64,000 nucleotides of DNA, from contig WPIO01000018.1 of the NCBI GenBank assembly GCA_009760855.2, forward strand, positions 2,235,001 to 2,299,000, read 5' to 3'. Both the position numbers and the translations under genes were made by a program. Below the pieces are notes generated by a model. The model was not told the DNA's origin, searched no databases, and saw only the letters and a list, made by a program, of their open reading frames with translations. Shown piece after piece: positions 1-11,400 of this stretch; within the stretch, counting starts at the first letter, position 1, and the number at the start of each line of letters is the position of its first letter. The DNA comes from Cristatella mucedo (Eukaryota > Bryozoa > Phylactolaemata > Cristatellidae).

Positions 1-430
1 CCCTCAGATAACTCAATGTCTTTCTCGGCACTTTAAATTTGCTGCAAAACAAGCATGACCGAATGGTTAGTGGTAGCTTGCTCAATGACAACAAGCCTAA
101 CATGGTTAGAGGTGACATCCCCAGGGTCAGCATGCAAATAAGGTTAATTAGCAGAATGCAAAGCCGGTGCACGCGGGCACAAAAATTAAAAATTACAGGG
201 ACCCACTAAATGTTTTATTAAATTGAGCCATTTTTAGTTTTTTTAAGATGCAAAAGTAAGGAGATTTCGTGACTCCACTCGGCAGTGAGTTCCAGGCTTT
301 GGGAGTATACAAACTGACGGATCGGTATCCAAAGGATTTGAGATTTGTGCGAGATATTGGTAGCGATTAGATTCTATAAAGTGGGTGATATATTGCTTAG
401 TCTGGTGGAAGTAGATCTGATGCTTCCTTT
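1..430 (-). mobile_element. LINE family A copy, 3' part, runs off the left edge
   Basis: Minus-strand remnant of the L2/CR1-like LINE. It keeps the stem-loop region at 1-45, the 3' UTR (including AGGGTCAGCATGC) and the degenerate C-terminal coding block at 243-437 (YLAQISNPL, KPGTHC). The extreme 3' tail lies beyond position 1. Confidence 0.7.
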
Positions 431-714
431 GCAGCAAATATAAACTGATTTAAAAGAGATAAGTTTCCCAAGGGTGCTGTTACAAATATATTACTGTTAT
501 TATAACTTTTTTTATCACACGTTAAAAAGCAGAGGACGCTTGGAATTTGTTGCTGTAATAGTTAAGGAATTTCTTAGACTATTATGATTAAAAGATTTTC
601 AGCTAAAGACACTAGCTGGAGCAGATATTTCAGCATTCAATCCTGGTTATTGGCCCAGAAGGCGAGGCTCTCGCTCTAAACGACCAGACCGTGCATTTGA
701 GCTTTTAAGTGAAC

Positions 715-805
715 GATCAAATTTGCCTACTGTAAGCGACGGTCATAGCCGTTAAAGCGTTTCTGTGACTATGCAAGTGAGGTTGTTAAATCAGCTAACC
801 ATTCT
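715..805 (+). mobile_element. SINE-2 body fragment
   Basis: Matches the SINE-2 body copies at 14.9 and 25.9 kb: a GCGACGGTCATAGCC core followed by a 'tgtgactatgcaagtgagg' stretch. The tRNA-like head is too decayed to define. Confidence 0.45.
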
Positions 806-1344
806 GATGCTAGAATAAAATGACGTGACTATGTGATCCAATTGAAGGATGAATGCAGTTAATTAAAATAGTAAGCCATGGTCAAAGGATAGGGAGAATT
901 TAGTACGTTGCTCCTGAAGAATAAGCGAAATCCATAGTTTGGATATCAATAAGATAATGCCTAATGTGTACAACGAGTTAAACTAGTGCGCTCTCAGTAG
1001 CACACTTTAAGGAAACGTTGCTCGGTAGATGGACTGTTTGTTAAAGCAAAGGTGTAGCTTAGGAACAAGCCTGCACTTCATACAAATGCAGCACATATGG
1101 AACCAAGCAAGCGATTACACGACTTAGCATTGCAGAACTAAAGCGCATACTTTCTGAAAGTTGGCAGTTGAATTATTACTTTCGGGAGTAGAGGTTAGTA
1201 ATCCACATTGCCATGGCTATCATTTCTAATACCACGATTTAAATTATTTAAATTAGCGCAGTAATTGAGAAATTTAAAGCAATAACTCATGCGATAGTTG
1301 ATCTTCATTTGATGTAATTGCAAAATTTTCTTTCCTACAATTAC

Positions 1345-1501
1345 CCGATCTAGGGACGCTCCATATAATCACGTCGTCGGGCCTTATGTCTTCGTAGTTG
1401 TATACCTCTTTTACCCTCAAAAAAGGTGATATGTTCTCCAAAAAGGTTACGCCTTGGTACCTGTAGGATTGTCCGGGAAAAATGTCACTTTCCACTCTAA
1501 T
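1345..1501 (-). CDS. Sulfotransferase first conserved exon (SULT-3, partial gene)
   Basis: The block encodes the N-terminal SULT region: YRYQGVTFLENISPF, then RPDDVIIWSVPRSG, ending in phase 1 at a donor GTAATT, exactly as exon 1 of SULT-1 does. The conserved RPDD motif and the phosphosulfate-loop start are present, but Arg replaces the usual Lys of PKSG. There is no ATG in frame: a TAG precedes it at about 1504-1502, and that TAG is also a good splice acceptor (ctttgtag), so an upstream exon may supply the start. Exon 2 and later exons were not seen between 1 and 1344 and should lie left of the window. It is a partial gene; whether it is functional cannot be judged. Confidence 0.75.
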
Positions 1502-1510
1502 CTACAAAGC

Positions 1511-4500
1511 ATTGATGTCGTTGATATCATTCCCTTCATATGAGACACAATAGGGCCAAGTTGAAACCACTGCCAGTGAGTTCCCAAGCCAGCCAAATAA
1601 CCAAGCCGTTGGATGATTGGCTCTCTTCTCCCAAAATAACCGTTTCAGCTTTGCCCTTGGTTTTCAGCTTCTACAGATTTTCAGGTACTTGGATAAGGGA
1701 AAGTGCAACAACTGTTAGAGCTGCGGCTCATTAATGACTGAAATAATATGAATTTAAAAAAAACAATATTAACGTTCATTCGAAAGGACAAAAGCTTTAG
1801 CCCACGTATTCTAATCAAATGATAGTAAGGATTGTGGACAGCCAATGCTATCTCACCATAACTTAAACTCAACCAAACTGCTCCTGGAAATGAAATCTTC
1901 TGGATTCGGTCAATATAGCAGTGATAGAATAGTCGATTTTATTATTATGCGGTCCATATGTTTCTCAGAACAAGCTTAATAGGCAAAAAGGATCTTCAGC
2001 TCTCAACATTGATGTCAGAGACTGCAGTTGTTCAAATAAAAAAATGTAGTGATAAAAAATGCTCCAAACTTGTCTTTGTATTAACTGCCAAGGTAAAAAA
2101 ACACTTGTCAAGTTCGAAATGTTTATTATGCCTTGGCCAACTACTTTTGTGTTTGACTATTAAAATTGTAGCTAACCCGCTGTTCAGGATTGTACAAACT
2201 TACAAATCTACAGACCTATAAATATAAATTCAAATGTAACTACTGAACTGTTTCAAGAAATTCTGATCTTTTGTAAAATGTGGTAGAAAATTTAATCCAC
2301 CTCAATATCCTATTTAAAATTTCTTGCTAATAATCATCCTGATTGTTACTTCGCATTTAGAGATAAACATTGTTTGGCGTGTGGAAACATAAGCGACTAG
2401 ATAATGCGGAGATTCCCTAGCTGTGGAATCAGAAACAGGTGCCAACAAGGAATTTGTGATTAACACAATATTTTAAATAATGACTGAAATCTAACAATCA
2501 GCAATACCTTTGCATGCTCTTCGGCAACCGTCACTTAAAAGTAAGCGTATAATTAAAGCTAAAAACCTTGAATCACATCCGAAAACTGCAGTATAAATTG
2601 CTATATATGATGAGTAATGCCGTATAAGAATTAACGTTTTTAATTACAACTACTGTCTTTACGTAATTAATTTCACTTACTGCTGTCTTCACGTAATTAA
2701 TTTCGCCAGGACCATCAAGAAATGATGTCATTATATTGGTCATTAGTGGACAACTCAAGTTTAAAGATACCTACGGGGAACAGTTTAGCCAACACTTACT
2801 TGATAAGCTTAGCAAGTGATTTGCTAAGTATTGAGCGTGAGGGTAAATTGAGAAAATATAGAAGATGCACCCACTGGATATAACAGTTTGAACTGGGCTC
2901 CGTGCTTTTTAAAAGGGTCTACACTGGTGCCTTTTCTGCAGCTCCCAACGATCAGGATAACAGTAAGAAAAAAAGTGAAGAAAATTGTGTTTCAAATATC
3001 TTTGGTAATAAAGGTATCAACTGCGCACTATAAATATATTTATCAATTGAATTATGTCGAATTATTTTCTTCAAAGCTGATTTAGAATATCTTTTAAAGT
3101 ACTCTTCTGGATGAATACGCGGCCTCTAACAGCTCGATAGTTAATGAACCATGCGATCCTGTGAGTAAAAGGAAGGTGCACAACGAATGCACCATCCTTT
3201 AAATCTTTAGATTCAAGATCTTGATTTGTGATAGAATGTTTTAGTCGAGTATAACTTGCTGGATTAAAAAACCTTCATTAACCGAGGCAAGAAGAAGCAT
3301 GGTATGATGCAACAAGCTTTTCTAATTTCAGTTCAATATTTACCGAATGAAACAATGCACCGCCATTTGCTGTTATAAAAAATGCAGCGTGTCTTCAGTA
3401 TTACACTTGATTTAGTTACCATTTTAATGAAAGAAAATTTGATATCCAGGTTAACAAATATTACATTAGAATTAATAAGATTCTGCATTTGATTAACCGA
3501 TTTGTCCTCTAAGTTTTACTTTTGGAATGTGCCTATTTTCAAAACTCCTGCGCTATCTCCCGACTTATTCTATTCACTGTTACTGCTGCTGAACCAAGCA
3601 TAGCTCTAAATACCAAAATCCAGTCATGCAATTACTTTATTCAGGCTTTTTAGAGGGAAATCTCCAAATGAGTAGACGGGAAGCGTTCATTTTATTGTCC
3701 AGTACCGGCTTAGGAAATGCAGGAAATATCCTAAAGCCGCGTTAATGGAATCCTATCTGACGAAGAAAAAGTTGAAACGAATTAAAATTACTCATTAGCA
3801 CAGCACCTTTTAAAAAAGTGACCTAAATCCTGCCGCTCAATCCCACGGGGTTAGATAAAGTAGTGACTGGTAAAACTAAGCAGCTAGTGGAATTAGAAGT
3901 TGCAAGATTTTATTTCGACTATTTGGCAAGATACTCCTAAGTGATTAGTGATTTTCAGGGCTGTAACACTGCCAGTAATATAAACAAAGAAGAAGTAGCT
4001 ATCGAAAAATGTAACATTTCAGCTGACGACGCCCTCACATCCCCACTCTTAAATGTCCGAAGTCTTCAGCGTTAATTGAGAGTTGATAGAATTTCCTTAA
4101 CTAAGAGCTCATTGGGCAGGAAGAGAGAAACATTTTAATATTTCGGCTTTCCTAGTATACTGCTCGAAAAACAAGAATGCGGGCTCATTCTCCAATTAAT
4201 TCAAATAAGTGCAATGATTCACGATCCGTTCTTTTCGCCCAATTTCAATAATAATTCAGATGCAAAGCGGATTTTACTTGGAGTTGCCGTTAATTTTCCG
4301 GTGCATCTAAATCTAAAATAATAAACCTTTACTCTTCTCAGCTTCTAGTGAGGACCTCAAGCTTTTTAGCACAGCATCAGTTTAACTTTGTTAATGAACT
4401 CATCATGGTCGTGAGAGCTGGAGTCATTCAATTTTTTATCAATCCACGGAAATTCAGAGATTTCTCATAATTTAGTTTTAGAGCTATTAGATTCACACAA

Positions 4501-4681
4501 GACTCGCCGGAAAAGAAACTTCATGTACACTGTTTTACATAATTTAAAAAAACGCATTGCATGTCTGCTAGCAGTGTTAGGCATAAGTCGTATGTAGATA
4601 TTTAGCAGGCTCCAATTTTGATCAGCGGCTCATTATTTGAAGGATAAACTAAAATTAAAATGTATTTGGTCGGTCATATAT
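1511..4681. other. Intergenic stretch between SULT-3 and SULT-1
   Basis: I see no supported gene. AT-rich sequence with only short open frames lacking recognisable motifs. A 29-bp imperfect tandem duplication (acgtaattaatttc repeated) lies at about 2648-2706. Confidence 0.5.
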
Positions 4682-7600
4682 TTACCTATTTTTGTAAGTG
4701 CAAAGCATAGCCACTAATAAGTAGCTTGCATTATTTCGTGTAGCTGCGCCTGCAAGGCTTTCTAATAGTAAACAGACAGATGCATAGGAACGTTGCTTTT
4801 GTTTGCCACTTGCCTGGGAGTGCGGCCAGTACGGAATATTCAACTCAAGCTCGGTTGTTTCCCTGTCCATGTGAGCATCAAAGCGTTCACTTTGGCTTAC
4901 TGTGAATTGCGACTTCCATGCACCGGCGACACCTGAAAGTTCAAGGTTACGTGCACTTCATGCACAGTATAGCTAGGTGAAGTCGAAGCATATCACTGAA
5001 GGAGGACATTCAGTCGGTTTTCATCTCTGTTAAGGCTTTATGCATTGCTAGGTCTAGGGGGCTTTGGCAACTCTGATTATTGAACGCTATATTGTGATAT
5101 GTTGAGGATAAAATGTTCTCAGTTTAATTCTTGAAGTTCATTCTGTCAAAAACGTTCCCTTTGCAACGCTGCTACTTTTCAAGACCTTTAATGATGCAAT
5201 CTAAACCAGCATTTGCGAAAGCAAAAGCTATTGATCCATATTATTTCTAAGAGCTAAGTAAGTGCTCCTATTATTTTGTAAAACTGATGCTTCGTAAGGG
5301 CAAAGTAGGGGTAATTGCTATCCTAAAGATTTTCAGACCACAGTCTTTTTCGGTATTCCTAACTCACATTCGCAACAATGATATTAGAAAACAAATCAAT
5401 TCGAAATCTTAATTTTTTTTTTATCAAGCATGATATTACTCACCGTTCAATCTTTTCCATTTGCAGCAAATGTGAAGCGCCTAGAAAAAGATTGAGTTCT
5501 CTGAGGGTGCTTTATCAAGTGCAATATTATTATTACTATTACGATAGGTTTGCTCTCTTTTATTATTTCACTACTGTATTGGAAATTCGAAGATCAGGGC
5601 TCCGTGCTAGGTCCGGTTCTTTTCACGGTTTATACTCGCCCTCTTGCTGGTGTAATTGCAAAGCACAATCTAGGCTTTCAATTCTATGTGGATAACACTC
5701 AGTTGTATCTTAACTTTGATGCCTCCCAGCCTTCGAGCACCTCAAATTCTCCCAACTCACTTGCTGCACGTATTGATGACATTCCCACATTGATGGCAGC
5801 AAATTTTCTAAAACTAAACGACAATAAAACTAACTTACTAGCTATATGCAAACCAAATGTGTTTACAAATTTGAAAGGCTGACGCTAAAAATTGACTCTG
5901 CCAGAATATCTCCAGTTGAATCAGCTCGAAATCTAGGTGTCATGTTCCAAAGTGACCTCTCGTTTGACGACCACGTCAGCTCCATAGTCAAATCTGCCTA
6001 CTTTCAGCTACATAACGTTGCTAAAATTCGGGCTTGTTTAGACAAGGATACCACGTCTAAGTTGGTCCATGCTTTGGTGGCATCCTGTCTCGACTTCCGC
6101 AACTCACTGGTTAGTGGCCTACCGGTGTGTGCGATCAGGCGATTGCAGCTGGTGCAAATCTCTGCAGCTAGGCTTGTTTGTCGTGAGCGTCGCAGCTGCC
6201 ACATCACACCACTTCTCGCCGACATGCACTGGCTCCCAGTGAAGCAAGGGATTGACTTCAAGGTTTTTTCGCTCACTTTTAGGTCACTTCATTCTTTGGC
6301 TCTGGCCTATCTCTCAGAACTACTCCCCCACCAGGCCAAGCATCGTACCAACCGCTTTTTGGAATCCAAAAGTCTACCAATACCTCGTACAAACCTTAAA
6401 TATTTTGGAGACCGTGTATTTAGTTCGCATGCTCCCAAAGCGTGGAACTTACTACCGACTAGCATCAGAAAATCTCCTGACTTGACCAAGTTTAAAAAGA
6501 ACTTAAAAACACACATATTTAGGACAAAATTTAGTGGGTCCCTGTGATTCTTCCTTTATGTGCTTATGCGTGCTGACACAATCCATGCTGCCACTAACCT
6601 CATTTGCATGCTGACCCTGTGCATGTCATCCCTAAACATGTTATTCATTTTGTTTGTTTATCAAGCTTGATTTTACTCACCGTTCGATTGCATTTTTCTT
6701 TGCAGCAAATGTAATGCGCCTAGAGAGAGATTGAGTTCTCTGAGGGTGCTTATTGAAGTGTATTATTATTATTATTATTATTAAGGATCAACCGAATCAC
6801 AATTACTAAAACACTATGGGTTCTTTATGTGATTAGCTGGGGAAAAGATAAAAGCCATGTAAATAGACGTATATTGAAAATTGACCAAAACCTGTTCAAA
6901 AACTCAACGGAATGGGTTCATCTGTCCTCAACGGCTAGGAGATATTCAGGTATCAGATCTTTCAAACTCAGAACACACATTCAATTGCCATTCTTGACTA
7001 TTTGTTGCAGCGTTCAAAGTTAGCTAAAGCTTTTTCTTTGTTTATGTCTAAGCTTGAATGCAACTTCGGTATTTACTATTTAGGGATTAGATTTGTTCGA
7101 GAAAATTAACCCTTCGGTCATCTTACCTTAGCTCTAGGAACTCATTTCGGAATTCAACCTTTTTGGAAGAAGCAATTACATTTCACAGCATCAAAAAATC
7201 AGTCATAATAACCAGCCAGCACACATTTTGACGACTCATCACGGAACCGCCACTGACATAACTTTAGTCCAGTGTAATCGATCCTAAAAGAGGCGAAAAC
7301 TATTGAAAATTCACATCAGTGCAAAACCTGAACTTGGTTTGGTCTACTTGAAATGGCACCTAGCCAGACATCTGCTACTTTTGTTTTTCACTTGGGCCAC
7401 ATGAGTTATCGGCTGGATAAATCAGCTAAACTTTGCATAGAGTTTGTGTATCAGTACTAAGCTTTCTGAATTAATCAATAAAATTGTGCGTTTACTCTCG
7501 AACCTGGGTTCCTGTTGTTTTTGAGAGTCAATTTCACATATATCTAATAATATTGTCTTTTTGAATTTTTTAAACCATGGTCCCGAGTCAAATCCAGCAC

Positions 7601-8394
7601 AACTGCATCACTAATAGTAATTATTTGATGGATAGTGTGAATATTAGGAGTACAATTTGTATAACCTGAAAAGGTAACAGGTTAAACATGGTTCGGCTAA
7701 TAGTCTTCACCTACAACCTGTCTACAAAGGCCCAAGGCAGAGTGAATTTATAGAAAATGCAACTGTTAGTGCAATAAGAAACTTTGATTTGATACGTCCG
7801 CAAGTGTATATTAAGGAAATGAAAACTAGCGCATGCAGCCAGAACAAGGGCCCTGTGACAAACATAGCAGCATTTCAATGATCATGCATTGAGTTCTTCA
7901 AAAGCACGGTAATAGCGCCGATTAAAATAATCATCTCCGGTCCAGATATATCGAACTGGACCAGGACAAAACAGCTTGAGTAGGTGCAAAATCGTTTAAC
8001 TGGATTGATTCAGTGCCGTTGGCAACGGTCTATGCGGATTTAAGTCCGTCCAGAAAAGTAAGCCGGAGTCGACGGTTAAAAGGGAAACGCTTCTTTACCT
8101 TGTTATGTAAAGACGAGGAGCAGACCGTGGCAAGTCAACGGAAGGGCGGGTCTACGGGGCTTACAGAGTAGGCCTATGGGCCTAATTAAGAGGAGGCACG
8201 CAGTTACACCTTGGATTTTAAATGGTTTCATCAGTTTAATCAGCTACCTTTCGCTTCGTTTTCAAAAGAGGCTTCAATAGGAATGCATCTTCATTGCCCA
8301 TACCTAGGTTGGTCCAAAATCGACGGTATATGGCACTTTTAGCTAGACGAATAATTTTCTTCAAGCTAATCGCATTTCAGATGGCGATAGTACT

Positions 8395-8490
<96 letters not shown>

Positions 8491-11400
8491 AAAGCGGATT
8501 TACAGCTTTCTGACCATGGTTGCAAACAATAATCATGACCTTTCACAGTCTTTAATGCTACGAGGAGCTGAGGCTTTCCATTTCACATCAGACAATACAG
8601 CTTGCTTATTAAGCCCCACATTTTCAAGCAGCATAGCAGTCATTTATCAGCTGCGACGACTTTCAAGTCGCAATTGAAGCAAATGAACTACCAAGCTGAT
8701 GCTCTCAATTTTGGTAAAGTTATTCACGAAATTAATAAAGGCCGGTTAGAAACATACCTTTTCTAATAAAGGATGAGCTTGGATTTGGTGATTTGGCTGC
8801 TTCAAACGTACAGGAAGCCGCTATGACGTCAATGTTCTCTTCACTTAATTCTTTGCCAAGGAATTTGGCAATTGTTGACACAGAGCCTCTGAGATCCTTT
8901 GAAGTAAAAACAAGTTTACATAAGGATAGAGTACAAAAACTAAGAACCATGTACGCTTAGGTAAAAAACATCGCAAGCTAAGTCAACTAAAAAAGTCTTC
9001 TAAAAAAAGTTTTGCTTTTGCTGATAAGGTGATTTGCTCTAACAACGGCTACTAAAGCATTTTAGGAGAGCTAACTTCAGATGCTCGCACAGTGATCAGC
9101 TCTGTGAGTTGCTATTTTGCTTAGCTTTCAGGCCTTCACTTAAAAGTATCTTACTGGCCAAATACATTGTATGAGACATTAAATTCCTCAGTTCCCGAAG
9201 CATGCAGATATAACCGCATTGCCTACACACAAGATCTATTTAAAAAGCTACTGCTATAATCAGCAGTGGGACCGAAAAAGATGGCATGGTAGGTATGTTG
9301 ATGATAAATGTCCGGCAAATTTCATTTCTAAACATATAGACAGCGTTTTAAATGAAATTCCTCAAGAACAGGGCGGCTGAATATCTGGGAGCAGCATTCA
9401 AAACTGCATAGCAAAAAGAGAAAAAATAAATAGCTCAAAAGCTCTGATTCTGCTTAGCTAGAGGTAGCTGCTAATGACCTTTTCAATTATATTGGGCTTG
9501 ATAGCACTTTTCCAGGACTTTTTTGTGCAAATAATGACGCGAACAGGTGACGTGTGAGCAGCATTGCTATTGAAAGAGAGCTTGGCAAAAGCTAAACAAA
9601 TGCAGCCCTTGTGAAACAATGCCAAATGCTGCTGAATTAGCAGAACTTACATTTGTTTTGTAGTTAATTTTTATGCTACCTCACGGAGGTACTACAATGA
9701 TTTAATTATTCTCCACCTTAAAAAAGCTTTTTGTAAAATAAAATGCTGTTCCTTACTCGCCGGCTCATCTATATATGCCATGCCTGCTAACCAGCACCAT
9801 AGTATATCCGTCTTAAAGAAGGGATGTCACCATGCAACGCGTTCGAGTGTTACATTGAAGGCCAAGATCTAACTCCAGACAGAGGCTAATGTCCAAGTTT
9901 CCCACTGATCACGAGCGAGGTACTGGGTTTAAATCCTGCAGTTGGGCAGTTCTTTATTGCTAAGTGCAAGCCATAGTGGTAGCCAATAAAGCTCTTCTGC
10001 TACTAACAAATAAGGCTACTAAATCACCTAAGGTCTTTTTCAACTACCGGACAGACGCCCTCCCTATTTCACACCTGAACTATCTCCCTAGGGAGCACCT
10101 TTTGGTTGTTGTTTAAGCAGGCTGCCTAATCAGGTTTACAGTGTGAGCACATAATTTTCTCTTCATGCAAACCTCTTTCATCCGTTCATAGAAGATGAAC
10201 AGAATCTCGCGCTGGTGCCGAGCCTCCTGATAGCTCTTGAAGTGCCGCGACCAGAGGCCGAACAGATCTGAAATAAAGCTAATTATGATAGAGCAATATA
10301 ACAGGCTGCTGGAAATCGCTCTCTTATTAGGAAATGGATAGATACTCACTCCGTCCTTGCAAGTATGAGTCAAAGAACAATTCCCACGGCACCAGAGAGT
10401 TTGACAACATCTTCTGAGCTGCTCGTAATTGATGCCAAGCACTGACAGCGATATCACGGGGATCTCTGCATACGTAGATTACCTGACGAAAAATGATGTA
10501 AGAAAAACACTGAAAAGATGTTCTGTGGTAGAAAAATAAGCACATATCATGGCAGTCTTTGAGATAGGGAAGCAATAATCCATAGGACAATATTTTCTAC
10601 GAGTCAAACGAAAGGTCAATATTTCGTCACTGTCTGACAGCCTAGAGGAGGCTTAACGAAAAAATTTGCAGAGATTGAGATCAACCCCCTAGACTCGCCT
10701 ACCTTGGCTCGACCGTCCTGCACCTTCTGGGGTAACATATCGAACAGCAAGTGAGTGCCAATCACTCGTGGCGATGCTAACTGCGAGAGCTTCTCCAAAG
10801 TTGGAGCTCCAAGTTTGCGACCACCTAGTCCCTAATTGGATAAAGTAAACATGCAAAGTATCCTAGGATCGTACCTCCATAAATGAGCGGCTAACGAAAC
10901 TAATCTAAGCAAGCACAGTATGCGTTTAGAGCTTAGCATTTACCTGCACGGATATTTGTTCCGGGGGTTCAAATTCATACGCGACTTCCCCAACGTCACA
11001 CCTAGCTGCTTTCTCCAGATCACCGTCGTGGATAACCTTTACAGCAATATCGTATGTCCAGTGAGTACCTACCAAATTCAATAAAAATGAGGTCAGAATA
11101 AATTAAATCCTTGGTAAGACGCTGCCTATAGCAGCTGAATTTACTATAGTTGACCTTATTAGTACTCAGGATGGTAGCAAACAAATATTGCTTATGACAT
11201 TGCAACTAAATTAATAGCTGGCATTAATGCCTCCGCTCATAAAAAATCACTTCCAACACTAAGTTTTATTTTGCAAAGATTAGACTCCTATTAAGAGACT
11301 AGCTAAATAATCCCTGTTCTTTTAATTGGCTTTAAAATTGTGGACCAAAAGTCCCAATGCCTGCCTATTTAAAAAATTTGCTATGCTAAGACACCACCCA

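Noticed and set aside
6004-6276. 90-codon minus-strand frame
   Set aside because: Shadow of the LINE A coding sequence on the plus strand.
8294-8677. Arg-Glu repeat protein on the plus strand and Leu-Ser repeat protein on the minus strand
   Set aside because: Both are translations of the (AG)45 microsatellite in a SULT-1 intron.
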